A DNA stretch of 64,000 nt. It comes from Pseudomonas oryzihabitans. GTDB lineage: Bacteria; Pseudomonadota; Gammaproteobacteria; Pseudomonadales; Pseudomonadaceae. Location: NCBI RefSeq assembly GCF_014522265.1, contig NZ_CP017024.1, positions 1,268,001 through 1,332,000 on the forward strand, given 5' to 3'. Position 1 is the stretch's first letter. Every line of letters begins with the position of its first letter. This document shows positions 8,416 through 18,174 of the stretch, in pieces. Under the pieces are notes generated by a model. That model searched no databases and was not told the origin of the DNA. It saw nothing but the letters and a program-made list of their open reading frames with translations. A program made the position numbers and the translations under genes.

Positions 8416-9688
8416 TGCGCGGGGACTCCTGGGTAGCGGAATAACGGGAGATGTCGAGACCCTCGGCGCTGATCTGCGGCTGCTTGCGGGCGATCAGATC
8501 AGCCAGCAGGCGACCGGAGCCGCAGGCCATGGTCCAGCCCAGTGTCCCGTGCCCGGTGTTGAGGAACAGGTTGCGATAGCGGGTGGCGCCGACGATGGGG
8601 GTCCCGTCCGGGGTGGCGGGTCGCAGACCGGTCCAGAAGCTGGCCCGGGCAAGGTCGCCGCCGCGAGGATAGAGGTCGCCGGTGATCATTTCCAGGGTCG
8701 CGCGGCGGCGCGGATCCAGGTTCAGGTCGAAGCCGCAGATCTCGGCCATGCCGCCGACGCGGATGCGATCGTCGAAGCGGGTGATGGCGACCTTGTAGGT
8801 CTCGTCGAGGATGGTCGAGGTCGGCGCCATGGCGGCATCGACGATGGGCACCGTCAGCGAATAGCCCTTGAGCGGATAAACCGGCGCGCGGATGCCCAGG
8901 GGCGCCAGCAGCTGTGGCGAATAGCTGCCCAGGGCCAGGACGTAGTGATCGGCGGTGAGCAGTTCGCCATCGACCCTGACGCCGTCGATGCGATCGCCAT
9001 TGGCGCTGAGTTGCTGGATCTCGGCGCCGAAGCGGAATTCCACGCCCAGGCGGCGGGCCTCCTCGGCCAGGCGATTGGTGAACAGGAAGCAGTCGCCGGT
9101 CTGGTCGTTGGGCAGGCGCAGGCCGCCGGCCAGCTTGTGCTTGACCGCCGCCAGCGCCGGTTCGACCCGAGCCACACCGTCGCGGTCGAGCAGCTCGAAG
9201 GGCACGCCGGAGCGCTCCAGCACGGCGATGTCCTTGGCCGCGGCCTCCACCTGCTGCTGGGTGCGGAAGATCTGGGTGGTGCCCAGCTGGCGGCCTTCGT
9301 AGGCAATGCCGGTGTCCTGGCGCAACTCGTCGAGGCAGTCGCGGCTGTATTCGGACAGCCGCACCATGCGTTCCTTGTTGACCGCATAGCGGGCCGCGGT
9401 GCAGTTGCGCAGCATCTGCGCCATCCACAGGTACTGGCTGCTGTCGCCGGTCAGGCGGATGGCCAGAGGCGCGTGCTTCTGGAACAGCCACTTCAGCGCC
9501 TTGAGCGGTACGCCGGGCGCGGCCCAGGGCGAGGCATAGCCAGGCGAGACCTGACCGGCGTTGGCATGGCTGGTCTCCAGCGCGGGACCGGCCTGGCGAT
9601 CGACCACGACCACCTCGAAACCCTGACGGGCCAGATAGTAGGCGCTGGTCGTGCCGATGACGCCGCTACCCAAAACCAGTACACGCAT
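8390..9688 (-). CDS. dadA: D-amino acid dehydrogenase (small subunit)
   Basis: A 432-residue FAD flavoprotein oxidising D-alanine and other D-amino acids to ketoacids and ammonium, passing electrons to the respiratory chain at the inner membrane. The N-terminal dinucleotide-binding motif is [20 protein letters not shown]; the DAO-family C-terminal FAD segment is [18 protein letters not shown]. First gene of dadA-ridA-dadX, divergent from lrp, matching the alanine-inducible dad locus of P. aeruginosa. Confidence 0.95.
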   Translation of the reverse strand: MRVLVLGSGVIGTTSAYYLARQGFEVVVVDRQAGPALETSHANAGQVSPGYASPWAAPGVPLKALKWLFQKHAPLAIRLTGDSSQYLWMAQMLRNCTAARYAVNKERMVRLSEYSRDCLDELRQDTGIAYEGRQLGTTQIFRTQQQVEAAAKDIAVLERSGVPFELLDRDGVARVEPALAAVKHKLAGGLRLPNDQTGDCFLFTNRLAEEARRLGVEFRFGAEIQQLSANGDRIDGVRVDGELLTADHYVLALGSYSPQLLAPLGIRAPVYPLKGYSLTVPIVDAAMAPTSTILDETYKVAITRFDDRIRVGGMAEICGFDLNLDPRRRATLEMITGDLYPRGGDLARASFWTGLRPATPDGTPIVGATRYRNLFLNTGHGTLGWTMACGSGRLLADLIARKQPQISAEGLDISRYSATQESPRNARTASAH

Positions 9689-9845
9689 CGCTAGCTCCTG
9701 GCCGGCGAGAGGATTTCGCCGGCTTTCCTCGGAATGAAGGCAGATACGGCAAGTATAGAAAGCCGCTCGCAGTGCTAATCACTGAAGAATTGCCTATATT
9801 CGGAGTAATTTTCCGGTAAAGACCCCTTTGGCAGAGACCCCCGCG
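9689..9845. promoter_or_regulatory. Divergent dadA/lrp control region
   Basis: This 157-base divergent gap contains an AT-richer core (about 9750-9825, with AGTGCTAATCACTGAAGAAT and CTATATTCGGAGTAATTTT) in an otherwise very GC-rich context. It must hold both promoters and is the expected binding region for the Lrp-type activator encoded next door. Individual boxes cannot be assigned with confidence. Confidence 0.5.
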
Positions 9846-10334
9846 ATGCGTACCCATCACCAGGCCAGACGCGAGCTGGACAAGATCGACCGCAACATCC
9901 TGCGCATCCTCCAGGACGATGGCCGCATCTCCTTCACCGAGCTGGGCGAACGGGTGGGGCTGTCCACCACGCCCTGCACCGAGCGCGTCCGTCGCCTGGA
10001 GCGCGAGGGCATCATCCAGGGCTACAACGCCCGCCTCAATCCGCAGCACCTCAAGGCCGGGCTGCTGGTGTTCGTCGAGCTGAGCCTGGACTACAAGTCC
10101 GGCGACACCTTCGAGGAATTCCGCCGCGCCGTGCTCAAGCTGCCCCAGGTGCTGGAATGCCATCTGGTCTCCGGCGAATTCGACTACCTGGTCAAGGCGC
10201 GCATCTCCGAGATGGCCTCCTATCGCAAGCTGCTCGGCGACATCCTGCTCAAGCTGCCCCATGTGCGCGAATCCAAGAGCTACATCGTGATGGAAGAGAT
10301 CAAGGAGACCCTGAGCCTGCCGGTGCCGGACTAA
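9846..10334 (+). CDS. lrp: Lrp/AsnC family regulator of alanine catabolism
   Basis: A 162-residue Lrp-type regulator: helix-turn-helix at residues ~8-55 (LDKIDRNILRILQDDGRISFTELGERVGLSTTPCTERV, shown here only as recognition helix STTPCTERV) and a C-terminal RAM effector domain. The sequence is very close to that recalled for P. aeruginosa PA5308, which activates dadA in response to L-alanine; the divergent placement supports the same role. The ATG at 9846 was chosen over an upstream in-frame TTG at 9828 because it gives the family N-terminus. Confidence 0.93.
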   Translation: MRTHHQARRELDKIDRNILRILQDDGRISFTELGERVGLSTTPCTERVRRLEREGIIQGYNARLNPQHLKAGLLVFVELSLDYKSGDTFEEFRRAVLKLPQVLECHLVSGEFDYLVKARISEMASYRKLLGDILLKLPHVRESKSYIVMEEIKETLSLPVPD

Positions 10335-10402
10335 CGGCTGGCAACCCCGGAGATCACCGTCTAGGCTGCGGTCTTTCGTCAGATCGCCAAGCAGGCCACG
10401 CC

Positions 10403-11211
10403 ATGGATCCCCCCAACGCCAACTCATCACCGCCGCCAATCGCCAGGCCTGGGAGCTGTCGGCGCCGCTCCATGCCCGGGGCGAGGACTGGGAGACTCTG
10501 CTGAAACAGGTCCGGCAACCCGGCTTCTCGGTCCTGGATGACTGCCTGACCGCCACCCTCACCGCACTGGACATCCGCGGCCTGAGTTGCGCCCAGGTCG
10601 GCTGCAACAACGCCCGCGAATTGCTCTCCCTGGCCAGCCTTGGCGGCCGTCCCGCGCTGGGTATCGACCAGTCGCCGGCCTTTCTCGCCCAGGGCGAGCA
10701 GCTGGCCGCGGCGGCGGGCCTGGCGCCGCGACTGGTGGCGGCCGACATCTATGCCCTGCCCGCCGGACTCGGCCAGCACGACCTGGTGCTGATCACCATC
10801 GGCGTGCTGAACTGGATGCCCGATCTGCCGGCCTTCTTCGCCGCGGTGCAAGGCCTGCTGGCCCCGGGTGGGCGCCTGGTGATCTACGAGACCCATCCCT
10901 TCCTGGAAGTCTTCGAGCCCCAGGCGGATCAGCCGCTGGTGCCGCGCTACAGCTACTTCCGCCGCGAGCCGCTGGTGAGCGACCACCTCATCACCTACGA
11001 CGGCCTGGATCACGGCCAGGGCGCGCCGAGCTACTGGCACATCCACACCCTGGGCGCCATCGTCACCGCCTGCCTGGATGCCGGCCTGGCGCTGCAACGG
11101 CTGGAAGAGCATCCACACTCCAATCGCGAGGTCGACTACGACCTCTATCAAGACCAGGACGCCCAGCTGCCGATGAGTTTCACCTTGGTAGCCGGGCGCC
11201 CCGCGGCTTAG
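10403..11211 (+). CDS. Class I SAM-dependent methyltransferase, frameshifted near its start
   Basis: From about base 10423 the frame reads LITAANRQAWELSAPLHARG and continues as a Rossmann-type methyltransferase of ~265 residues. Motif I is QVGCNNARELLSL, then GIDQSPAFL, and DLVLITIGVLNWMPDLPAFF. The only plausible start, ATG 10403 (M-D-P), is in another frame: one base is missing between 10403 and 10423, most simply from the C6 tract at 10409-10414. A seventh C would give M-D-P-P-Q-R-Q-L-I-T. No ATG, GTG or TTG occurs in the coding frame before a TTG at 10621, which lies beyond motif I. The gene is therefore broken, phase-variable or mis-sequenced. Substrate unknown. Confidence 0.7.
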
Positions 11212-11245
11212 GATTGCGCCTTCGCCAGGTCAGCCAGACGTCGCC

Positions 11246-12526
11246 ATGCAGCCCCACGCGCCTTCCTACTACGCCGCCACCGCCAATCTGGAACTGGACT
11301 TTCCGTCCCTGGAGGGCGAGGTCCAGGCGGATGTCTGCGTGGTCGGCGGTGGCTTTTCCGGGCTCACTACCGCCCTGGAACTGGCCGAGCGCGGCGCCCG
11401 GGTGGTGCTGCTGGAAGCCCGCCGCATCGGCTGGGGCGCCAGCGGCCGCAACGGCGGCCAACTGATCCGCGGCGTCGGCCATGACGTCGAGCAATTCGAA
11501 CCGGTCGTTGGCACCGAGGGGGTGCGTGAACTCAAGCGCCTGGGCTTCGAGGCGGTGGACCTGGTGCGTCAGCGCATCGCCCGCCACGGCATCGACTGCG
11601 CCCTCACCTGGGGCTTCGCCGACCTGGCCAACAAGCCGCGCCACTGGCAGCACCTGCAGGAAGAGCATGCCGCGCTGCAGGCCCTGGGCTATCCCCATCC
11701 GCTGCGCCTGGTGCCCAAGGCCCAACTGGCCGAGGTGGTCGGCTCCGACCGCTACCAGGGCGCCCTGGTGGACCAGGGCTCCGGCCACCTGCATCCGCTC
11801 AATCTGGCCCTCGGCGAAGCCGCCGCGGCCCGGGCGCTGGGCGTGCAGCTCTTCGAGGACAGCCAGGTCATCCGCCTGGAATACGGCCCCCGGGTGCGCG
11901 TCCACACCGCCCGCGGCCGGGTCTCGGCCGAGACCCTGGTGCTCTGCTGCAACGCCTATATCGGCGACCTGCAACCCGATCTCGCCGCCCAGGTCCTGCC
12001 GGCCGGCAGCTATGTGATCGCCACCGAGCCGCTCTCGGCCGAACGCGCCGCGCGGCTGCTGCCGGGCAATCGCGCGGTCTGCGACCAGAACGTGGCGGTG
12101 GACTACTTCCGCCTCTCCGCCGACCGCCGCCTGCTGTTCGGCGGCGCCTGCCACTACTCCGGACGCGATCCCAGGGACATCGCCGGCTACATGAGGCCGA
12201 AGATGCTGGAGGTGTTCCCCGAGCTGGCCGAGGTCCGCATCGACTACGCCTGGGGCGGCATGATCGGCATCGGCGCCAATCGCCTGCCGCAGATCGGCCG
12301 GCTGCGCGAGCACCCCAATGTTTTCCATGCCCAGGCCTATGCCGGTCATGGGGTCAACGCCACTCACCTGGCCGGTCACCTGCTGGCCGAGGCCATCCTC
12401 GCCCAGTCGGCCGGTTTCGACCTGTTCGCCCGCGTGCCCCATGCGCGCTTTCCCGGCGGTCGCCACCTGAGGTCGCCGCTGCTGGCCCTGGGCATGCTCT
12501 GGTATCGCCTCAAGGACAGCCCGTGA
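11246..12526 (+). CDS. FAD-dependent oxidoreductase (amine/amino acid oxidase, OrdL/PuuB-like)
   Basis: 426 residues of the DAO superfamily. The ADP-binding motif DVCVVGGGFSGLTTALELAE is at residues ~28-48, followed by GWGASGRNGGQ; the C-terminal FAD motif is AQAYAGHGVNATHLAGHLLA. Relatives oxidise gamma-glutamylputrescine or other N-substituted amino acids to an aldehyde and an amine with H2O2 formation. P. aeruginosa has an oxidoreductase of this type directly after lrp (PA5309 by recollection). It starts 34 bases after the methyltransferase and overlaps the next gene by 4 bases, so the three are probably cotranscribed. Precise substrate uncertain. Confidence 0.87.
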   Translation: MQPHAPSYYAATANLELDFPSLEGEVQADVCVVGGGFSGLTTALELAERGARVVLLEARRIGWGASGRNGGQLIRGVGHDVEQFEPVVGTEGVRELKRLGFEAVDLVRQRIARHGIDCALTWGFADLANKPRHWQHLQEEHAALQALGYPHPLRLVPKAQLAEVVGSDRYQGALVDQGSGHLHPLNLALGEAAAARALGVQLFEDSQVIRLEYGPRVRVHTARGRVSAETLVLCCNAYIGDLQPDLAAQVLPAGSYVIATEPLSAERAARLLPGNRAVCDQNVAVDYFRLSADRRLLFGGACHYSGRDPRDIAGYMRPKMLEVFPELAEVRIDYAWGGMIGIGANRLPQIGRLREHPNVFHAQAYAGHGVNATHLAGHLLAEAILAQSAGFDLFARVPHARFPGGRHLRSPLLALGMLWYRLKDSP

Positions 12527-14073
12527 TCCGCCTGGTCGTACCCCTGCTGCTGGCGCTGCTGGCCGGCTGCGCCACGCCGATTCCGCGCCACGCCTCCCAG
12601 GTCCTGCCGGTCGCCGGCACCGCCCTGGACAGCCAGGTGCGCACGGCCGGCGCCACCCATCCGGGCCTGTCGGGTCTGCGTCTGCTGGAAACCAGCACCG
12701 ACGCCTTCACCGCTCGCGCCGAGCTGATTCGCAAGGCCCAGCGCAGCCTGGACATCCAGTACTACATCGTCCACGACGGCCTCACCACGCGGCTGCTGGT
12801 CAACGAACTGCTCAAGGCGGCGGATCGCGGCGTGCGCATCCGTTTTCTCATCGACGACACCAGCAGCGACGGCAACGACTACCAGATCGCCGTGCTGGCG
12901 GCCCATCCCAATGTGCAGATCCGCGTCTTCAATCCGCTGCACCTGGGCCGCAGCACCGGTCCGACCCGGGCCCTGGGCCGCCTGGTGGATCTCAACCATC
13001 AGCACCGCCGCATGCACAACAAGCTGTGGCTGGCCGACGACAGCGTGGCCATCGTCGGCGGCCGCAACCTGGGTGACGAGTACTTCGATGCCCGCCCGGA
13101 GATGAACTTCAGCGATCTCGACCTGCTCGCCGCCGGCCCGGTGGCGCGGCAGCTGGGCACCAGCTTCGACCAGTACTGGAACAGTCCGCTGAGCCAGCCG
13201 GCCCGGCGGCTGCGCTGGTTCGCCCCCTCGCCCGCCGCGCTGGTGCGGCTGCGCGCGCGGCTGCATCATTACCTCGACAGCGAACGCACCCGCGACCTGG
13301 CGCTGTACAACCGCCTGCGGCGCTACGCCACCGCGCCCCAGCTCGACGGCTGGCTGCAGGAGCTGACCTGGGCCCATGCCCAGGCATTCTGGGATGCGCC
13401 GCGCAAGGTGCTGGCCGAGGACGAACCGGACTGGCAGTTGCTGCTCACCCATCAGCTGCAACCGACCCTGGACGGCGCCCAGCACGAACTGCTGCTGGTC
13501 TCTTCCTACTTCGTGCCGATGAATCAGGGGGTCGCCTACCTGGGTGGCCTGGCCGCCCGCGGCGTGGACGTCCGGGTGCTGACCAACGCCCTGGAAGCCA
13601 CCGACGTACCCGCCGTGCACGCCGGCTATGCGCCCTATCGCGCGGCCCTGCTGGCCCAGGGGGTCAGGCTCTATGAGTTGCGCGCCCGCCCGGACCAGAA
13701 ACGCTCCGCCCTGCCCTACAGTTTTGGCGAATCCGAATCCAGTCTGCACAGCAAGGCCATGGCCATCGATGGGCGCTGGTCCTTCATCGGCTCCTTCAAT
13801 TTCGATCCGCGCTCGGTGCTGTGGAACACCGAGGTCGGCATCCTGGTGGACAGCCCGGCCCTTACCGGTCGCCTGCGCCAGCTGATGCTGCAGGGCATGG
13901 ACCCGAGCGTCTCCTATGCGGTCAGGCGCGTCGAGGATCGCGGACAGGTGCGGCTGGAGTGGGTCAGCGAGCGCGACGGCCAGCCCCGGGTGCTGCACCA
14001 CGAACCGGGCAGCGCCTGGCGGCGCTTCAACGCCTGGGTGGTCAAGGCGGTGGGGCTGGAGCGGATGCTCTAG
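12523..14073 (+). CDS. Phospholipase D-like lipoprotein (cardiolipin synthase C-type)
   Basis: 516 residues. A lipoprotein signal peptide (LLLALLAGC, lipid-modified Cys at 15) is followed by two HKD motifs: HRRMHNKLWLADDSVAIVGG (near residue 165) and SSLHSKAMAIDGRWSFIGS (near 410). The two-HKD layout and length match the ClsC/YmdC group, which makes cardiolipin from phosphatidylglycerol and phosphatidylethanolamine at the envelope. It uses a GTG start overlapping the upstream stop by 4 bases (GTGA), indicating coupling to the oxidoreductase. A role other than cardiolipin synthesis cannot be excluded. Confidence 0.85.
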   Translation: MIRLVVPLLLALLAGCATPIPRHASQVLPVAGTALDSQVRTAGATHPGLSGLRLLETSTDAFTARAELIRKAQRSLDIQYYIVHDGLTTRLLVNELLKAADRGVRIRFLIDDTSSDGNDYQIAVLAAHPNVQIRVFNPLHLGRSTGPTRALGRLVDLNHQHRRMHNKLWLADDSVAIVGGRNLGDEYFDARPEMNFSDLDLLAAGPVARQLGTSFDQYWNSPLSQPARRLRWFAPSPAALVRLRARLHHYLDSERTRDLALYNRLRRYATAPQLDGWLQELTWAHAQAFWDAPRKVLAEDEPDWQLLLTHQLQPTLDGAQHELLLVSSYFVPMNQGVAYLGGLAARGVDVRVLTNALEATDVPAVHAGYAPYRAALLAQGVRLYELRARPDQKRSALPYSFGESESSLHSKAMAIDGRWSFIGSFNFDPRSVLWNTEVGILVDSPALTGRLRQLMLQGMDPSVSYAVRRVEDRGQVRLEWVSERDGQPRVLHHEPGSAWRRFNAWVVKAVGLERML

Positions 14074-14079
14074 GCTTCG

Positions 14080-14114
14080 CCCTCACCCCAATCCTCTCCC
14101 GAAGGGAGAGGGGG
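14080..14114. repeat. GAGAGGG palindrome
   Basis: A single copy of the interspersed palindrome lies 6 bases past the phospholipase stop codon, where it may act as a 3' hairpin. Confidence 0.7.
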
Positions 14115-14120
14115 TTAGCG

Positions 14121-14214
14121 CGTAGGTTGGGTTGAGACGGCTCCACCGTCGAAGCCCAACAACCAGCACCGTGCCAGCCTTGTTGGGCTCCACTAGCGCT
14201 CAATCCAACCTACG
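14121..14214. repeat. 94-bp palindromic element with CGTAGGTTGGGTTGAG ends
   Basis: The ends are 16-base inverted repeats with one mismatch (14121-14136, 14199-14214), and there is a perfect inner pair, AGCCCAACAA (14153-14162) and TTGTTGGGCT (14180-14189). The form is that of a small miniature element folding into a two-part hairpin. Related GTAGGTTGGGTTGAG palindromes are familiar from many gammaproteobacterial genomes. It lies just upstream of bioB and could carry part of its leader. Confidence 0.8.
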
Positions 14215-14351
14215 ACTCCATCAATCTCCCTGCAAAAAATCCGGCAATTGCTCATTTTATGAGCAGTAGTCAACCCAGACTTCGGCTAAGGTCGACCGCA
14301 CTCACCGGCCCCGCTCCGGCACCCGGCCGCCCCCTGCATCGAGGATCTCCC

Positions 14352-15401
14352 ATGAGCGCTACCGCCCTGCGTCACGACTGGACTCTCGCCGAAGTCCGCG
14401 CCCTGTTCCAGCAGCCCTTCAACGACCTGCTGTTCCAGGCCCAGGGCGTGCATCGCCAGCACTTCGATCCCAATCGCGTGCAGGTCTCCACCCTGCTGTC
14501 GATCAAGACCGGCGCCTGCCCGGAAGACTGCAAGTACTGCCCCCAGTCCGGTCACTACAACACCGGCCTGGCAAAGGAAAAGCTGATGGAGGTGCAGAAG
14601 GTGCTGGAGGCGGCCGCCGAGGCCAAGGCCATCGGCTCCACCCGCTTCTGCATGGGCGCCGCCTGGAAGCACCCGTCCGCCAAGGACATGCCCTATGTCC
14701 TGCAGATGGTGCAGGGCGTCAAGGCGCTGGGCCTGGAGACCTGCATGACCCTCGGCCGCCTGGACCAGGAGCAGACCCGCGCCCTGGCCGACGCCGGCCT
14801 CGACTACTACAACCACAACCTGGACACCTCGCCGGAGTTCTACGGCAGCATCATCACCACCCGCACCTACGGCGAGCGCCTGCAGACCCTGGCCTACGTC
14901 CGCGAAGCCGGGATGAAGATCTGCTCCGGCGGCATCCTCGGCATGGGCGAGTCGGTGGACGACCGCGCCGGCCTGCTGATCCAGCTGGCCAACCTGCCCG
15001 AGCATCCCGAGTCGGTACCGATCAACATGCTGGTCAAGGTCCAGGGCACCCCGCTGGCCGACGAGAAGGACGTCGATCCCTTCGACTTCATCCGCACCCT
15101 GGCGGTGGCGCGCATCCTCATGCCCAAGTCCCATGTGCGCCTGTCCGCCGGTCGCGAGCAGATGAACGAGCAGATGCAGTCCCTGGCCTTCCTGGCCGGC
15201 GCCAACTCCATCTTCTACGGCGAAAAGCTGCTGACCACCGGCAACCCCCAGGCCGACAAGGACATGCAGCTGTTCGCCCGCCTCGGCATCCAGCCCGAAG
15301 CCCGCGAAGAGCACGCCGACGAGGTGCACCAGGCCGCCATCGAGCAGGCCCTGGTGGAACAGCGCAACGGCGAACTCTTCTACGACGCCGCCACCGCCTG
15401 A
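14352..15401 (+). CDS. bioB: Biotin synthase
   Basis: A 349-residue radical-SAM enzyme inserting sulfur into dethiobiotin, the last step of biotin synthesis. The SAM cluster motif CPEDCKYC is at residues ~55-62; further conserved Cys lie in [16 protein letters not shown] and [12 protein letters not shown], which serve the 2Fe-2S cluster and sulfur donation. The ATG at 14352 has GAGGA upstream; a farther ATG at 14259 would add an unlikely 31-residue extension. First gene of bioB-bioF-bioH-bioC-bioD, the usual Pseudomonas order. Confidence 0.97.
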   Translation: MSATALRHDWTLAEVRALFQQPFNDLLFQAQGVHRQHFDPNRVQVSTLLSIKTGACPEDCKYCPQSGHYNTGLAKEKLMEVQKVLEAAAEAKAIGSTRFCMGAAWKHPSAKDMPYVLQMVQGVKALGLETCMTLGRLDQEQTRALADAGLDYYNHNLDTSPEFYGSIITTRTYGERLQTLAYVREAGMKICSGGILGMGESVDDRAGLLIQLANLPEHPESVPINMLVKVQGTPLADEKDVDPFDFIRTLAVARILMPKSHVRLSAGREQMNEQMQSLAFLAGANSIFYGEKLLTTGNPQADKDMQLFARLGIQPEAREEHADEVHQAAIEQALVEQRNGELFYDAATA

Positions 15402-15422
15402 CCCCGCGCTCCCTCCTGCTCT

Positions 15423-15460
15423 TCCCCTCCCCCCCTGGGAGAGGGCTGGGGTGAGGGGCC
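15423..15460. repeat. GAGAGGG palindrome between bioB and bioF
   Basis: One copy of the interspersed palindrome occupies the 81-base bioB-bioF gap. A hairpin there may set processing or stability of the bioB segment of the mRNA. Confidence 0.7.
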
Positions 15461-15482
15461 TTGCCACCTGATCGAGAACCCC

Positions 15483-16658
15483 ATGGCCTTCGACCTCGCC
15501 GCCCGCCTGGCCCAGCGTCACGCCGAGCACCTCTATCGGCGCCGCCCGCTGCTGGAAGCGCCCCAGGGCCCCGAGGTGGTGGTGGATGGCGAACCCCTGC
15601 TGGCCTTCTGCAGCAATGACTACCTGGGCCTGGCCAATCACCCCCAGGTGATCGCCGCCCTGCGCGCGGGCGCCGAGCGCTGGGGGGTGGGGGGTGGCGC
15701 CTCGCACCTGGTGATCGGCCACAGCGGTCCGCACCACCAGGTCGAAGAGGCCCTGGCCGAACTCACCGGGCGGCCGCGCGCCCTGCTGTTCTCCACCGGC
15801 TACATGGCCAACCTGGCGGCGGTCACCGCCCTGGTCGGGCGTGGCGACACGGTGCTGGAAGACCGCCTCAACCACGCCTCCCTGCTCGATGCCGGCCTGC
15901 TCAGCGGCGCGCGTTTCGGCCGCTATCTGCACAACGATCCCGCCAGCCTGGCCACGCGCCTGGCCAAGGCCGAAGGCGACACCCTGGTGGTCACCGACGG
16001 GGTCTTCAGCATGGATGGCGATCTGGCCGCCCTGCCCGAACTCTGCCAGGTCGCCCAGCGTCACGGCGCCTGGACCCTGGTGGACGATGCCCACGGCATC
16101 GGCACCCTGGGCGCCAGCGGTGGCGGCATCGTCGAGCATTTCGGCCTGGACCAGAGTCAGGTCCCGGTGCTGGTCGGCACCCTGGGCAAGGCCTGCGGCA
16201 CCGCCGGGGCCTTTGTCGCCGGCAGCGAAGCGCTGATCGAGACCCTGATCCAGTTCGCCCGGCCCTACATCTACACCACCAGCCAGCCGCCGGCGGTGGC
16301 CTGCGCCACCCTCGCCGCCCTGCAGCTCGTCCGTGAGGAAGGCTGGCGCCGTGAGCTTCTGCACACTTTGATCCAGAGATTCCGCAGGGGCGCGACGGCT
16401 CTCGGCCTGGACCTTATGCTCAGCGCCACGCCGATCCAGCCCATCCTGGTCGGCGACAGCGCGCGCGCCCTCGCACTCTCCGCCGCCCTGCGCCGACGCG
16501 GGATCCTGGTCACCGCCATCCGACCGCCCACCGTACCGGCCGGCAGTGCCCGCCTGCGGGTAACCCTGACGGCGGCCCATCGCGAAGCGCACGTGGACCT
16601 CTTGCTCGACGCTCTGGCCCAGGCCATGGCCGAATTACCGCCTGACGCGGATAAGTGA
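15483..16658 (+). CDS. bioF: 8-amino-7-oxononanoate synthase
   Basis: A 391-residue PLP enzyme of the alpha-oxoamine synthase family condensing pimeloyl-ACP and L-alanine to KAPA. Visible are [15 protein letters not shown] near residue 42, the [10 protein letters not shown] Asp contacting PLP, and the PLP Lys in [14 protein letters not shown]. Length and N-terminus are typical. It is followed after 7 bases by bioH. Confidence 0.96.
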   Translation: MAFDLAARLAQRHAEHLYRRRPLLEAPQGPEVVVDGEPLLAFCSNDYLGLANHPQVIAALRAGAERWGVGGGASHLVIGHSGPHHQVEEALAELTGRPRALLFSTGYMANLAAVTALVGRGDTVLEDRLNHASLLDAGLLSGARFGRYLHNDPASLATRLAKAEGDTLVVTDGVFSMDGDLAALPELCQVAQRHGAWTLVDDAHGIGTLGASGGGIVEHFGLDQSQVPVLVGTLGKACGTAGAFVAGSEALIETLIQFARPYIYTTSQPPAVACATLAALQLVREEGWRRELLHTLIQRFRRGATALGLDLMLSATPIQPILVGDSARALALSAALRRRGILVTAIRPPTVPAGSARLRVTLTAAHREAHVDLLLDALAQAMAELPPDADK

Positions 16659-16665
16659 CCGACCC

Positions 16666-17391
16666 ATGCGCGATACCCTGATCTTGCTGCCCGGCTGGGG
16701 CCTGGGCAACGCTCCGCTGGAGCCCCTGCGTGACGAACTCGTCGAGCAGGCACCCTTTCTCGACGTGCTGATCGAACCGCTGCCGACCCTGACCGACACC
16801 CAGGCCTGGTTCACCGACCTGGAAGCCCGCATCGCCGAGGGCGGCTGGCTGGCCGGCTGGTCGCTGGGCGGCATGCTCGCCAGCGAATTCACCCTGCGCC
16901 GCCCCCAGGGCGTGCACGGCCTCATCACCCTGGCCAGCAATCCCTGCTTCGTCGCCCGCGCCGGCTGGCAGACTGCCATGGCGCGCAGCGTCTTCACCGA
17001 TTTCTTCGAGGCCTGCTCGCTGGACGCCGACCAGACCCTCAGGCGTTTCACCCTGCTGGTGGCCCAGGGCGCGCGCGACAGCCGCACCCTTGCCCGCCAG
17101 TTGCAGGTGACCCTGCCCGAGATCGACCCCGAGGTGGTCATCGCCGGTCTGGAGCTGCTGGCGCGCCTGGACACCCGCGCCGCCCTGCAGGCCTTCAGCG
17201 GTCCCCAGCTGCACCTGTTCGGCGCCCATGACGCCCTGGTCCCGGCCAGCGCCGCCCAGGCCCTGCGCGACGAACTGCCCAACGCCCAGGTCGAGGTCCT
17301 GGAGCACGCCAGCCATGGCCTGCCCCTGGAGCGCCCGGACGAGGTGGCCACCCGTATCCGTGAATTCATCTATGCAGGACGCGATGGCTGA
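16666..17391 (+). CDS. bioH: Pimeloyl-ACP methyl ester carboxylesterase
   Basis: A 241-residue alpha/beta hydrolase that removes the methyl group from pimeloyl-ACP methyl ester, ending the BioC-primed pimelate route. The nucleophile elbow is GWSLGG (Ser near residue 66), with Asp in FGAHDALVP and His in [10 protein letters not shown]. The N-terminal LLPGWGLGN is the oxyanion-type loop of BioH. It overlaps bioC by 8 bases. Confidence 0.94.
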   Translation: MRDTLILLPGWGLGNAPLEPLRDELVEQAPFLDVLIEPLPTLTDTQAWFTDLEARIAEGGWLAGWSLGGMLASEFTLRRPQGVHGLITLASNPCFVARAGWQTAMARSVFTDFFEACSLDADQTLRRFTLLVAQGARDSRTLARQLQVTLPEIDPEVVIAGLELLARLDTRAALQAFSGPQLHLFGAHDALVPASAAQALRDELPNAQVEVLEHASHGLPLERPDEVATRIREFIYAGRDG

Positions 17392-18169
17392 CGTATTGCC
17401 CGACAAGCGCCAGGTGGCGCTGTCCTTTTCCCGCGCCGCCGCGCAGTACGACGGCGCCGCCCTGCTGCAGCGCCGGGTTGCCGACGGCCTGCTCGCCCGG
17501 CTACCCGTTCTGCATCCGCAACGCTGGCTGGATCTGGGCAGTGGCACCGGCTATTGCAGCCGCGCCCTGGCCCAGCGCCATCCGCAGGCCGAAGGCCTGG
17601 CCCTGGACCTGGCGCCCGGCATGCTCCGCCATGCCCGTGCACAGGGCGCCGGTGCCGGCCACTACCTGACCGCCGACGCCGAACGCCTGCCGCTGCGCGA
17701 CGCCTGCTGCGATCTCGTCCTCTCCAGTCTGGCCCTGCAGTGGTGCCCGGACCTGCCCGCCGTGCTCGCCGAGGCGCGCCGCATCCTGCGGCCAGGCGGT
17801 GTGCTGGCCTTCAGCAGCCTGGTCGCCGGCACCCTCGACGAACTGCGCCAGAGCTGGGCCCGGGTGGACGACCAGGTGCACGTCAACCGCTTCCGTCAGC
17901 AGGCGGCCTATGCCGCAGCCGCCCAGGCCAGCGGCCTGCAGGTGCTGACGCTGGAGGTCGCACCCGAGCGGCTGCACTTCCCCGATCTGCGCGCCCTGAC
18001 CCAGCACCTCAAGGCCATCGGCGCACACAACCTCAACCAGGGGCGCCCCCAGGGCCTCACCGGGCGCCAGCGCCTGGCCGCCTTCACCCAGGCCTACGAG
18101 GGCCTGCGCGAGCCCGCCGGCCTGCCCGCCACCTACCAGGTGATCCACGTCCTGCTGCGCAAGGAATGA
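17384..18169 (+). CDS. bioC: Malonyl-ACP O-methyltransferase
   Basis: A 261-residue class I SAM methyltransferase that methylates the free carboxyl of malonyl-ACP to start pimelate synthesis. The start segment [17 protein letters not shown] is characteristic of BioC; motif I is [15 protein letters not shown] and the post-motif is [10 protein letters not shown]. The ATG at 17384 lies inside the end of bioH (in-frame ATG also at 17375). Its stop overlaps a possible ATG of bioD. Confidence 0.95.
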   Translation: MADVLPDKRQVALSFSRAAAQYDGAALLQRRVADGLLARLPVLHPQRWLDLGSGTGYCSRALAQRHPQAEGLALDLAPGMLRHARAQGAGAGHYLTADAERLPLRDACCDLVLSSLALQWCPDLPAVLAEARRILRPGGVLAFSSLVAGTLDELRQSWARVDDQVHVNRFRQQAAYAAAAQASGLQVLTLEVAPERLHFPDLRALTQHLKAIGAHNLNQGRPQGLTGRQRLAAFTQAYEGLREPAGLPATYQVIHVLLRKE

Positions 18170-18174
18170 CCGCC

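Noticed and set aside
14286-16592. Open minus-strand frame of 768 codons over bioB-bioF
   Set aside because: Antisense shadow; both bio genes are certain.
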